From: Paenibacillus brevis
GTDB taxonomy: Bacteria; Bacillota; Bacilli; Paenibacillales; Paenibacillaceae
Reading direction: 5' to 3'
Length of the DNA stretch: 64,000 bases
NCBI RefSeq assembly: GCF_018919145.1
Contig: NZ_JAHLQJ010000004.1
Span: forward strand, 124,001 to 188,000
This document shows positions 53,128 through 61,711 of this stretch, piece after piece; positions within the stretch are counted from its first letter, which is position 1; each line of letters begins with the position of its first letter. A model generated the notes under the pieces. The model had not been told where the DNA came from. It searched no databases and worked only from the letters and a program-made list of their open reading frames with translations. A program made the translations under genes and the position numbers.

Positions 53128-54048
53128 ATGAGAGAAATCTTTATTCATCCGGATAATCTGCCCCTATTTGAAGCACTCGCATCGGATACCCGGTTGAAGA
53201 TCGTTGAAATTTTACTGCAAGGCTCTAAGAATATTAAGGAACTCGCTGAGCAATTAGGGCTATCCTCCGCTATTGTAACCAAGCACATCCAGAAGCTGGA
53301 GGAAGGCGGGATTGTAAGCTGTGAAGCGATTCCTGCCAAGCGGGGCATGCAGAAGCAATGCCGCTTGGTGAATGACGAATATCTGCTAAGATATTTATCC
53401 CACTCTACAAATAAACCTACGTTGCCTGCATCCAATCAATATACCGTGTCCATTCCAATCGGGCAATATTCCTCTTATCAAGTCAGGCCGACCTGTGGCC
53501 TTGCCTCCGAGCATAAGCTGATCGGCATGCGGGACGATCCCCGCTATTTTGCCGAGCCTGAATGCGCCAAGGCTCAGCATTTATGGTATTCCAGCGGCTT
53601 TGTGGAATATCGGATTCCCAACTATATGACCGCAGCCGAACAAATCAGCAGCATATCCATTTCCTTGGAGATCGCTTCCGAGGCTCCGGGCTATGAAGAG
53701 CACTGGCCATCTGACATCACATTTTCGTTGAATGGATATCCGCTCTGCATCTGGACCTCTCCCGGCGACTTCGGAGAGCAGCGCGGGAGGCTGACTCCTT
53801 CCTGGTGGGGAGCGGGAAATACCCAATACGGCCTGCTTAAAACGCTGCTTGTCAACGGAGAAGGCACCTTCATAGACGGTGTGCGGATGTCCGGTATGCG
53901 GGTGAATGAGCTGGGCCTTGTCCGGTCAGAGGATATTCTGTTTCGGATCAGCTCTCTGCCAGAGGCCCGCCATCCGGGCGGAGTCAGCCTCTTTGGCAGA
54001 GCCTTCGGCAATTACGAGCAGGATATCGAAGTGATTATTACTACCTAA
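53128..54048 (+). CDS. ArsR-family regulator with C-terminal beta-sandwich sensor domain
   Basis: This 306-aa protein has an N-terminal ArsR winged helix (about 1-90; LFEALASDTRLKIVEILLQG, IKELAEQLGLSSAIVTKHIQKLEEGGIV). The C-terminal part (about 105-306) has strand-rich, galactose-binding-like segments (VEYRIPNYMTAAEQISSISI, WTSPGDFGEQRG, LTPSWW). No metal-binding Cys pair is seen in the sensor helices. Start ATG 53128 (MREIFIHPD) with GAGG about 9 nt upstream; the GTG at 53107 lacks a site. It is convergent with the GH43 gene, and such regulators in Paenibacillus-like genomes commonly lie beside arabinan-type hydrolases, so a sugar is the likely effector. This is an inference. Confidence 0.82.
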   Translation: MREIFIHPDNLPLFEALASDTRLKIVEILLQGSKNIKELAEQLGLSSAIVTKHIQKLEEGGIVSCEAIPAKRGMQKQCRLVNDEYLLRYLSHSTNKPTLPASNQYTVSIPIGQYSSYQVRPTCGLASEHKLIGMRDDPRYFAEPECAKAQHLWYSSGFVEYRIPNYMTAAEQISSISISLEIASEAPGYEEHWPSDITFSLNGYPLCIWTSPGDFGEQRGRLTPSWWGAGNTQYGLLKTLLVNGEGTFIDGVRMSGMRVNELGLVRSEDILFRISSLPEARHPGGVSLFGRAFGNYEQDIEVIITT

Positions 54049-54055
54049 AATAAAT

Positions 54056-54088
54056 AAAGAAGGCAGGATTACACCCACTGCCTTCTTT
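54056..54088. terminator. Bidirectional terminator between ArsR-type and GH43 genes
   Basis: AAAGAAGGCAG (54056-54066) and CTGCCTTCTTT (54078-54088) pair perfectly. A-rich and T-rich flanks on either side suit both directions. Confidence 0.9.
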
Positions 54089-54095
54089 GTTTATT

Positions 54096-56171
54096 TTATA
54101 AGCCCAGCTCGGTTAGCTGCAGGTGCTCAATTATTGCGTTGCCAGTGAGCAGAATACCTGGCTCCCCTTGTGTTAGAGGTGCTGTGCCGAAGTAGACAAT
54201 GTCACGGTCCATCCGCAGCATAAGCTTTCCCCCTCGGAAGACGGAGCTTAAAGTGTGGGACCGGCTCCAATCGAACTGTCCGGGAAGCTGACGCGTCTCA
54301 AGGGTTGACTCTTCACCGTTCATCTGCCGTACAACCCGTAGTGTATTCGAGGTGTGATCCAATACAAGAGCAATATAGCTGCCTGCGGATTCATACCATC
54401 CGTAAATCCCAACCTCCCGGCTTCGGTTGCCCGGCGTGATATCAAGCAGGAACTGATAGAAGGGCCCGCTATTTGCAGGCAATTCAACAAGCCACTCCGA
54501 ACGGGAAGCAGGACTGTTGCCCAGCATTTGCTCCGTATGGCAGGCAAGCTGCCCTTTACCATGGATACGGCGGACATGATTCGCTGCTCCGGCGGCCAGC
54601 GAACCCTTGAATTCCAGATGCCGGGTAATCTCCACACTATAGTAGTTAGCCGAGGTAAATTTCGTATACAGGCCGGCATAGCCCTCACGAATCGGAAAAG
54701 AAGCTTCCAGCATCTTCACATCATCCAGCCAGACAGCATAACGATCTCCTGCCTGCTCAATACGCAGAAGATGGCTTGCCTCAAAATTAAACCCGGCAGG
54801 AAGCGATTTGCTTGCCTCCGGCAGCTTGACGCCTCGAACAACAGCATATAACCGAAGCTGTTTCTGTCCTACGTCCAGCAAACAGGCCGTATAGCTGCCG
54901 TCTTCCTGATAGCAAGGAATTACGCCATACAATCCCCCACGATGATCATGGTTCCAGGACAGGTATATCTCCATCCGCTTGGCTCCGAACTGCTCTGCAG
55001 TCAAAAGCGCTGCTTCGCCGCTTCGTTCCCTTTGGCTTAATACACCTTGGGCAACCTGCCACTCCCCGCCCTCCGTCGTCCAGCGGGCTTCTAATCCCTC
55101 CTTGTTGAACAGGTCACGCACGGCAGGCGCAGCCGGGGCATCCTGTTCCGTATACGTTGGGCCCGGAATCCACATTTCGTCACCGCTCCAGAGCAGGCGA
55201 TCACTCCGCATCGTCCGCTGCTCCCTACCAAAGTCCAGCTTATGATTCGCATCCCGCCCGTGATAAAATACCCAGTCATCCACATTGTTCAGACCGCGAA
55301 CTACCGAATTATGGCCTACGCCCTCTACACCTTCATTTTTACGAAGCAAGGGCTGGTATTCCTGGTCCGACGGGAACTTATTCCAGACCAGTTCATTCAA
55401 ACCGGCTCCGTCCCGCCCCTCTGCCATAGAATAACCTAGGAAATAATTAGGCCGCACATAGGCATTGCCGCTGTAAATGACATAGTGCTTACCGCCTCTC
55501 CGCACATAGCAGGCTCCCTCAATCGTATGCCAGTCACGGCCGTCGCCAAAGCGGTTCTCTTCATATACTTCTTCATCCAGGGTAGGCACCACAACAATCT
55601 GCGGCTGACCGGACGGCGTGATCATATCAACCAGCTTATCCGCCAGGATAACTGTGCCCGGACGCTCTGCATCCACTCCCGCATACTCATTGTTCGAATA
55701 AAACAAATAATAATCGCCCTGTTCATCCTTCACCACATGCGCATCGATCGAGAAGGTATCGTACAGCGTTCTGCGCATCTTATATGGGCCTTCCGGCCGA
55801 TCGGCTTCAGCTACGAGCAGACGCTGCAAATGGACATCATCCGCCTCCTCCGGCATGGAGGACACATACATATAGAACTTGCCGTTCTCATACACAACCG
55901 CCGGTGCCCAGTACCCTTTCCTGTCCTCAAGCTGAAATGCATACCCAAGGTGAGTCCAATTCACCATGTTGGTGGAATGCAGGACAAGCACCCCTTTGAT
56001 TCCCGTTGCAAAAGCGTAATATTCACCTTGATGCTTCAGCACATACGGATCGGGATGAACCTTGGACTGGGCACCGTCAGAGCCATTTCCAGGAGTGAGC
56101 TTAAGCGGATTCACAAAGGTGCTGTCAGAGAGCACCGGTAAGAAGGCTGATTTTTTCTGGAACATAATCAA
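54096..56171 (-). CDS. Glycoside hydrolase family 43 enzyme with C-terminal sandwich domains
   Basis: This 691-aa protein lacks a signal peptide. N-terminal GH43 five-bladed propeller (about 20-340) has base Asp in HPDPYVL, the blade motif WAPAVVYENGKFYMY, the pKa-setting Asp in SIDAHVV and the acid Glu in HTIEGACY. All three catalytic acids appear present. The C-terminal half (about 350-691) is strand-rich, probably two concanavalin-like domains of the GH43_C2 sort. Likely an arabinanase/arabinofuranosidase or xylosidase. The start is ambiguous between TTG 56171 (6 nt after GAGG of GAGGTGAT) and ATG 56165. No partner genes lie on its transcript. Confidence 0.88.
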   Translation of the reverse strand: MIMFQKKSAFLPVLSDSTFVNPLKLTPGNGSDGAQSKVHPDPYVLKHQGEYYAFATGIKGVLVLHSTNMVNWTHLGYAFQLEDRKGYWAPAVVYENGKFYMYVSSMPEEADDVHLQRLLVAEADRPEGPYKMRRTLYDTFSIDAHVVKDEQGDYYLFYSNNEYAGVDAERPGTVILADKLVDMITPSGQPQIVVVPTLDEEVYEENRFGDGRDWHTIEGACYVRRGGKHYVIYSGNAYVRPNYFLGYSMAEGRDGAGLNELVWNKFPSDQEYQPLLRKNEGVEGVGHNSVVRGLNNVDDWVFYHGRDANHKLDFGREQRTMRSDRLLWSGDEMWIPGPTYTEQDAPAAPAVRDLFNKEGLEARWTTEGGEWQVAQGVLSQRERSGEAALLTAEQFGAKRMEIYLSWNHDHRGGLYGVIPCYQEDGSYTACLLDVGQKQLRLYAVVRGVKLPEASKSLPAGFNFEASHLLRIEQAGDRYAVWLDDVKMLEASFPIREGYAGLYTKFTSANYYSVEITRHLEFKGSLAAGAANHVRRIHGKGQLACHTEQMLGNSPASRSEWLVELPANSGPFYQFLLDITPGNRSREVGIYGWYESAGSYIALVLDHTSNTLRVVRQMNGEESTLETRQLPGQFDWSRSHTLSSVFRGGKLMLRMDRDIVYFGTAPLTQGEPGILLTGNAIIEHLQLTELGL

Positions 56172-56313
56172 TAATCACCTCAAGCTGGATTTATATTAAT
56201 GTTTTAGTTAATTAATAAATGAATACATTCATTAAACAGTTTAACCCTCAAGCTCTATTCTTCGCAACCCTTCTTCACATAAATTTGCAACACTTATCCC
56301 TCCCTTGTAAAAA

Positions 56314-56370
56314 AACACCTCCAAGGTTGCTCCATATCTTACGACATGGTTGCATTCTCTTGAAGGTGTT
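56314..56370 (-). terminator. Terminator of the propeller lipoprotein gene
   Basis: AACACCTCCAAG (56314-56325) pairs with CTTGAAGGTGTT (56359-56370) around a roughly 33-nt loop. Followed on the minus strand by a run of seven T. The rest of 56172-56313 has no gene or motif I can name. Confidence 0.75.
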
Positions 56371-56414
56371 CTAAATTTGTCTCATGCTATCAGGTCAGTC
56401 CCGCCAGATTTCTC

Positions 56415-57536
56415 CTAATGAGACACTTGAACAATGGTACTGTTCTTGTGCTCTCCATCCCAATTGCTATAAGCCAGCTTGTCACCCGACGGACTCCAGG
56501 AGGTTATGGCATATTCGGCATTGTCCCCAATCTTGAGCGACTCTCCTGTAGCGAGATCCAGAAGAAAGATCCCCTTCGAGGATGGATCGGCATTCTCTGT
56601 CAACTGGTAGGCAATCAACGTTTGATCTGGTGAGATCGATACCCCGCTGATCTCCGTGCCTTCAGCCAGCTTCTTGTAGTTCTCTCCATTCCGGTCGCTA
56701 AGTCCCATCCTCATCCTGTTGCCGTCATTCAGATATTGTACAACCAGCAGTCCCTTGCCTTCTCCCATGAAAAGCACATCCTGAACCTGCTCCAATTGCG
56801 TACTTTCTACCTGTCCATTCGCCGGATCCAACATGACTAGGGTAGGGTTATCACCTGTGCTATAGAAAAGCGTATCCTTCCATTTTCTCACAATCACTAC
56901 TGGGCCTTCCGTCAACCCATCTATCCCTGTTGCCTTTCCTTGAACGGTTGAGCTGTAGGCTCCTCCACGATAGGATGCACCCACGATCATACCCTCATCC
57001 CCCCAGTGAGCGCTCATGGCTACATGGCTGCCCTCCGTCTTTATGGCGAAGGATTCTTTCGTCTCCAGATCCATTACATAGTAAGCCGGATCTCCCAGGG
57101 TATATTCCGAATATAACAGGTGCTTCTTATCAGGCGACAAGCGGGCTTCTCCCAGATTTGCACTTTCTTGCTCCTTCAGCAGCTGGAACTGCTCTGTGTC
57201 CAGATCCAGTAAATAAAGGCTCTCAGGATAAGAGCCTGCCAATTCCTCCAGCTCAAGCGGCTTCAGAGAATCATTCTCCTTGGCAGCAATCAGCGTATGC
57301 TCATCCACCCAATCTGTTAATTCTACCCCTTCATAACGCTGGATCCATTCGACGGATACCCCGGTTCGGTCAAATTTATTGTTCTCCTCTTGCGAATTGT
57401 TGGAAGTATTCGATTGATTCGATCGGCCCGGTTCATTCACTGCAGCTCCGTTATCTTCCTGAGCAGCCGAGCAGGCTGAGACTGCTGCTAATATGCTTAT
57501 CCAAACAAGTGCTTTCTTCATATACATTGTTCTCAT
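56415..57536 (-). CDS. Lipoprotein with TolB-like beta-propeller, function unknown
   Basis: This 373-aa exported lipoprotein has a signal peptide with lipobox VSAC (Cys about residue 22), then an Asn/Ser/Glu-rich tether (about 23-55). It continues with a series of WD40/PD40-like strands (LSPDKKHLLYSEY, ISPDQTLIAYQL, WSPSGDKLAYSNWDG) that suggest a six- or seven-bladed propeller of the TolB/WD40-like type. No catalytic motif is seen. ATG 57536 is 6 nt after GGAGG. It is monocistronic, with its own terminator. Such proteins may serve as binding or periplasm-side scaffold proteins; I cannot assign a role. Confidence 0.8.
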   Translation of the reverse strand: MRTMYMKKALVWISILAAVSACSAAQEDNGAAVNEPGRSNQSNTSNNSQEENNKFDRTGVSVEWIQRYEGVELTDWVDEHTLIAAKENDSLKPLELEELAGSYPESLYLLDLDTEQFQLLKEQESANLGEARLSPDKKHLLYSEYTLGDPAYYVMDLETKESFAIKTEGSHVAMSAHWGDEGMIVGASYRGGAYSSTVQGKATGIDGLTEGPVVIVRKWKDTLFYSTGDNPTLVMLDPANGQVESTQLEQVQDVLFMGEGKGLLVVQYLNDGNRMRMGLSDRNGENYKKLAEGTEISGVSISPDQTLIAYQLTENADPSSKGIFLLDLATGESLKIGDNAEYAITSWSPSGDKLAYSNWDGEHKNSTIVQVSH

Positions 57537-57628
57537 TTATTTCCTCCTTCTCCTCCATAATATTAATATTTAACAGAAAAATACAAAACTTAAACGTTTG
57601 CTTGTAAAAGAAATCATCTTCAAAGAAA

Positions 57629-57657
57629 AGAGCCCCGCCGCAGCCGCGGCAGAGCTC
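57629..57657 (-). terminator. Terminator of the DUF1697 gene
   Basis: AGAGC..GCCGC pairs with GCGGC..GCTCT. On the minus strand it is followed by TTTTCTTTG. Confidence 0.8.
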
Positions 57658-57681
57658 TATTTCTAATGGATACATAACCGG

Positions 57682-58248
57682 TCACTTGGCACAAATCGCA
57701 TAGATCTTATTAACCGTATTGATGTTTCTTGAAGTCAATCGACTCTTGTAGGCTTTCTTGCCAAGTACCTTTGAACCGAAGTCTGTTCCCGTCGTGGAGC
57801 CTTTGGGTACTATCCAGAACGCATCTCTGCCCACGGGAATGAATCGTTCTCCAGGTGCCTTGGGAACAGAAGCGAATAGCTCACTTAACTCGGAGACGAC
57901 CTCTGCCTGATCACAGAACAGACAGTAATGATGGAATTCGTCAGGAGCCTCAACGGCGGAAGCGGAGGCGGAGGCGGCCGCAACGATATCTCCAATTTCA
58001 TCTCCTGTTCTTAAGAATAAATGGCAATCATATTGAAACTCCTTGCCTAATGCCTGTGCAATCTCGGCGATTTCCAACTCTCCGAAGGCTTCAGAAGCAT
58101 CCAGCGTCAGAATGATATTTCCCGTTGCCAGAATGGTTTGAACATCGGGATAGCCAAGACCGACCAATGCCTCCTTTAAATCCTTCATCTTGATCGAAAC
58201 ACCGTTCACATTAATGCCTCTCATGAGCAATACATATTTATTTGTCAT
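57682..58248 (-). CDS. DUF1697 family protein
   Basis: This 188-aa cytosolic protein is clearly of the DUF1697 family. It has the N-terminal YVLLMRGINVNGVSIKMKDLKEALVGLGY, the TILATGNIILT strand, and the C-terminal SRLTSRNINTVNKIYAIC tail that is the family's best-conserved end. The family's function is unproven. The start may be ATG 58248 (MTNKYVLL), about 11 nt after AGGG; ATGs at 58254 and 58257 sit too close to that site. It begins 16 nt after the stop of the SLH nucleotidase gene, so it may be read from the same transcript. Confidence 0.9.
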   Translation of the reverse strand: MTNKYVLLMRGINVNGVSIKMKDLKEALVGLGYPDVQTILATGNIILTLDASEAFGELEIAEIAQALGKEFQYDCHLFLRTGDEIGDIVAAASASASAVEAPDEFHHYCLFCDQAEVVSELSELFASVPKAPGERFIPVGRDAFWIVPKGSTTGTDFGSKVLGKKAYKSRLTSRNINTVNKIYAICAK

Positions 58249-58264
58249 ATGCATCATAACCCTA

Positions 58265-60373
58265 CTAGTTCAACGCTTGAACGAGCAAGGAGACGATCTC
58301 GCCGCGTGAAAGCGTTACAGAGACATCCCCCTCTTGGGCTTCCCCCTTGGTTACCGCTGCTAGAACCTTAGCAACCTCACCAGCAGTCACCTGCTTGGAT
58401 GGCTCGAAGCTGTCTGCAATCACGCCTTCCAGCAGTCCCGCTTCCTTCAATGCAGCCACTGAAGGTAAGGCCCACCCAGGAATAGCCGCTTCATCCGTGA
58501 ATCCCGTGACATTCGTCGAAGCCTGAAGCTTCAATGCCCGGCTTACCATCACCGCCAATTCAGCACGAGTAACCTTATTATCCGGACGGAAGGAGCCGTC
58601 AGCATATCCATTAATAATACCTGCCGCGGCAGCCTTCTCGATCACAGCAGCATTCGCATGCCCTGAGACATCGCTAAATGCTACAGAGAGAGAAGCCCCT
58701 TTCACATCGATAATCCGGCCCTCCGGCTGTACGTTTACCGTACCTACCGAATCCAGATACTCGCGGAATACTTCATAATCAACTAGATTCAATTCATAGA
58801 AGCGTCCGGCATTCTTGGCCTGCTTCATAGATTTGTAGAAATCTCCGCCATCGGCCATATATGAATTTGTCGCTACAATATAGTATGCCTTTGGATCAAT
58901 ATCGGAGTAAGAGCCATTCGCCTGCTTGATTTGCACCTGGACGATGCGATTCCCCTCTTGAGTCTTGGCTCCGGTAACAGCATCAATCACATCGCCGGCC
59001 TTGGTCGAATCATAATAGAAACGCATGCCCGAGATTTGCGGGAAACGACCTTCTCCGTTCTCCACGCCGCTCACGCCATTTTCCAATGCGGCAACGATCT
59101 CTTCACCCGTCATTTTCAGAGCAGAAAGGTTATTACCGAATGGCATCGTCGTTAGCAAATGGCCCAGTGTAATATCTCCAGCCCCGATGGATGCACGAAT
59201 GCCTCCGCCGTTCTGGATAGTGACATAGCCTGCCACATCGGATTCCTTCACAATACTCATCACTTTAGCTCTCATCCCGTCAGCGACAAGATCACCCAGA
59301 TTAGTCTCCTGCGTCCGTACATTGTTGCGTTCGCCATCAAGGTCCACTAATGTCTTGCCGATCACCGTCTGCTTCAGTTCCTCCAAAGGCGCCTCATACT
59401 CTTTCAGCTTCGCCTCGGATTCAGCATCCCCCTTGATAAGGTACTCACCAGCATCATTTTGAGCATCCAGCGAAATCAGCTTATCCTGCCATTCCGTCAG
59501 AACACCATCCCCATCAAAGACTACATCCAACTGACCCAAATACTTGTTGTATTCACCGGTTTGAACGATCAGTGTCGGTTCCCCGTCCGCATGATGGACC
59601 TCTGCTTCATTCAATTGTGTGTGGGAATGCCCGCCGACAATGATATCAATGCCTTCTACAGCTTCGGCCAACTCCTGGTCAACCGTATAGCCCAAATGAG
59701 ATAGCACAACGATTTTGTTGATTCCCTTAGCTTCCAGCGCCTCTACCTGCTTTCTGGCACTCTCGACTTCATCAGCGAATTTAATGTTTTCGCCCGGAGA
59801 AGCAAGAACCGCTGACTCAGGTGTGGTCAAGCCGATAATCCCCACCTTTTCACCTTGAATCTCTTTAATAATGGACGGATAAATGTTCCCTGCTTTACCC
59901 GGTGCACCGATATCCTTTGTGGCATACGCACTAAGAATGGGCTCCTTGCTGAAATCAATATTCGCGCTCACAAATGGGAATTTCGCCGCCTTCACGAACT
60001 CGATCAGTCCCTCCGGACCCTTATCAAATTCATGGTTGCCAAATGTCATGGCATCATAGTTCAGCTTGTTCATGAAGAACAAATCTGCCAGTCCGTTAAA
60101 CTGATTGAAATAAAGCGTTCCTGAAAATACATCTCCGGCATCAAGCAGCAAGGTGCTGTCATTGCGCACTTCATTGACAGCCGTCACCCGGCGGGCAATG
60201 TTGTCCAGATGTGCGTGTGTATCATTCGTATGTAATACCCGAAGCTCAAACTTCTCTGTTGAAGCCGGTGTTTCCGCAGCCTGCGCTGTGCCGAATGCAG
60301 CTCCGGACAGCACTCCTGTAGCTACCAATGCAGCAGCCAGCAGCTTGCCGAACGATGTTCTTGCCAAATTCAT
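58265..60373 (-). CDS. 5'-nucleotidase-family phosphoesterase with SLH repeats
   Basis: This 702-aa surface enzyme has a signal peptide (about 1-32) and a calcineurin-like domain (about 40-300) with LHTNDTHAHLDN, DAGDVFSG, FGNHEFDKG, LSHLGY and GGHSHTQL. The 5_nucleotid_C substrate domain (about 335-530; LGDLVADGMRAK, NGGGIRASIGAGDITLG) carries the adenine-binding region. One good SLH repeat (about 565-615, VTRAEL) is followed by one with a broken motif (VTAGEV) and a short partial one ending VSLLVQALN. It should hydrolyse extracellular nucleotides to nucleosides and phosphate. ATG with GGGAT-type site. Own promoter 50-80 nt upstream. Confidence 0.92.
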   Translation of the reverse strand: MNLARTSFGKLLAAALVATGVLSGAAFGTAQAAETPASTEKFELRVLHTNDTHAHLDNIARRVTAVNEVRNDSTLLLDAGDVFSGTLYFNQFNGLADLFFMNKLNYDAMTFGNHEFDKGPEGLIEFVKAAKFPFVSANIDFSKEPILSAYATKDIGAPGKAGNIYPSIIKEIQGEKVGIIGLTTPESAVLASPGENIKFADEVESARKQVEALEAKGINKIVVLSHLGYTVDQELAEAVEGIDIIVGGHSHTQLNEAEVHHADGEPTLIVQTGEYNKYLGQLDVVFDGDGVLTEWQDKLISLDAQNDAGEYLIKGDAESEAKLKEYEAPLEELKQTVIGKTLVDLDGERNNVRTQETNLGDLVADGMRAKVMSIVKESDVAGYVTIQNGGGIRASIGAGDITLGHLLTTMPFGNNLSALKMTGEEIVAALENGVSGVENGEGRFPQISGMRFYYDSTKAGDVIDAVTGAKTQEGNRIVQVQIKQANGSYSDIDPKAYYIVATNSYMADGGDFYKSMKQAKNAGRFYELNLVDYEVFREYLDSVGTVNVQPEGRIIDVKGASLSVAFSDVSGHANAAVIEKAAAAGIINGYADGSFRPDNKVTRAELAVMVSRALKLQASTNVTGFTDEAAIPGWALPSVAALKEAGLLEGVIADSFEPSKQVTAGEVAKVLAAVTKGEAQEGDVSVTLSRGEIVSLLVQALN

Positions 60374-60424
60374 AGCGTAGATCCCTTCTTTCCATTCGTA
60401 TTTTGGAACGGTAAATCTACTAAT

Positions 60425-60461
60425 ACTATAAATTTAATAGATTTCCAAGTAAACTAGTTTA
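60425..60461 (-). promoter_or_regulatory. Promoter of the SLH nucleotidase gene with palindromic operator
   Basis: Minus-strand TTTACT (60448-60453), 17-nt spacer, TATAGT (60425-60430). A 12-bp perfect palindrome TAAACTAGTTTA (60450-60461) overlaps the -35, where a dimeric regulator could bind. Confidence 0.5.
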
Positions 60462-60521
60462 ACACAAAGACCCGATTGTTTTTACAATTCTCTGATTATC
60501 CTGATAGGGCCATGACAAACA

Positions 60522-60566
60522 AAAAGCTCTTGAATTTTCCGCAAAGGAACAAATTCAAGAGCTTTT
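60522..60566. terminator. Bidirectional terminator after the galactofuranose pair
   Basis: A perfect 16-bp stem (60522-60537 with 60551-60566, AAAAGCTCTTGAATTT type) around a 13-nt loop, with A and T runs in the stem itself. It ends the UDP-galactopyranose mutase gene. Confidence 0.92.
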
Positions 60567-60583
60567 ATCGTTCGGAATGAAGA

Positions 60584-61696
60584 TTACATTTCATTTAAAA
60601 CCTCTTTTACTCTAAGAAGCGCTGAGGCAATAACTTTATCCATATCATAATACTTATATTCGCCTAGACGTCCGCCGAATATGACGTGCTGCTCAGCATC
60701 AGCTAATTGTTTATATTTTGCATAGAGTATGCTATTTAGCTCGTCATTGATTGGATAGTACGGCTCATCTCCACGCTTCCATTCCACGCTATACTCACGG
60801 GTAATTAAGGTCTGTGGTTGAGTACCAAATTCAAAATGCTTATGCTCAATAATTCGCGTATACGGAGTTTCACGATCAGTATAATTTACTACAGCATTAC
60901 CCTGGTAGTTATCGATTTCTAGCAATTCGTTATCAAAGGTTAAGCTGCGATAGGCCAAAACCCCATATCTGAAACTAAAGTAAGCATCAATCGGCCCGGT
61001 ATAAACGATTTGTTTTGCAACATTATCCCAGTAGACCTTGTCAGCAAGATAGTCAGCTTCCAGCCTTACTTCAATACCTTCAATCATCTTTTCTACCATT
61101 GCTGTATATCCACCATTCGGAATACCCTGGTATGGATCATTGAAATAATTGTTATCATAGGTGAAGCGCACAGGCAATCTGCGTATAATAAATGCCGGAA
61201 GTTCGTGGCATGGACGACCCCACTGTTTTTCGGTATAACCGCGGATTAATGTTTCGTAAATATCGCTGCCAACCAGATTGATCGCTTGTTCCTCCAATGT
61301 ACGGGGACTTTCCACATAACTGTCTCTGCGTTGCTGTTCAATTTTTTGTCTGGCTTCCTCCGGAGTGATCACTCCCCACATCTTGTTAAAGGTATTCATA
61401 TTGAACGGCAAATTATAAAGCTCACCCTTGTAATTGGCTAATGGACTATTGGTAAATCGGTTAAACTCCGCGAACTGATTGACATATCGCCATATTTCCG
61501 TGTTGCTCGTATGAAAAATATGTGCGCCGTAGCGATGAACTTGAATATCCGCCACCTTTTCCGTATAGACATTACCACCGATATGATTACGTTTATCAAG
61601 GATCAAGCAGGTTTTCCCGGCTTTGTTAACTTCATGGGCGAATACCGCACCGTACAGTCCAGCTCCAACAATCAGGAAATCGTATTTCTTGTGCAC
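60584..61696 (-). CDS. glf: UDP-galactopyranose mutase
   Basis: This 370-aa flavoenzyme interconverts UDP-galactopyranose and UDP-galactofuranose for surface glycans. N-terminal Rossmann motif is VGAGLYGAVFAHE. DKRNHIGGNVYTE, YGAHIFHTSN (active-site His/Tyr region), FNMNTFNKMWG, the RGYTEKQWGRPCHELP segment and the C-terminal GRLGEYKYYDMDKVI are all hallmarks of Glf; the length is normal. The start is a GTG at 61696, 7 nt after GGAGG. It follows the glycosyltransferase gene by 15 nt. No galactofuranosyltransferase of the known type is obvious besides that partner. Confidence 0.96.
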   Translation of the reverse strand: MHKKYDFLIVGAGLYGAVFAHEVNKAGKTCLILDKRNHIGGNVYTEKVADIQVHRYGAHIFHTSNTEIWRYVNQFAEFNRFTNSPLANYKGELYNLPFNMNTFNKMWGVITPEEARQKIEQQRRDSYVESPRTLEEQAINLVGSDIYETLIRGYTEKQWGRPCHELPAFIIRRLPVRFTYDNNYFNDPYQGIPNGGYTAMVEKMIEGIEVRLEADYLADKVYWDNVAKQIVYTGPIDAYFSFRYGVLAYRSLTFDNELLEIDNYQGNAVVNYTDRETPYTRIIEHKHFEFGTQPQTLITREYSVEWKRGDEPYYPINDELNSILYAKYKQLADAEQHVIFGGRLGEYKYYDMDKVIASALLRVKEVLNEM

Positions 61697-61711
61697 AAAC
61701 CCGCCTCCAAG

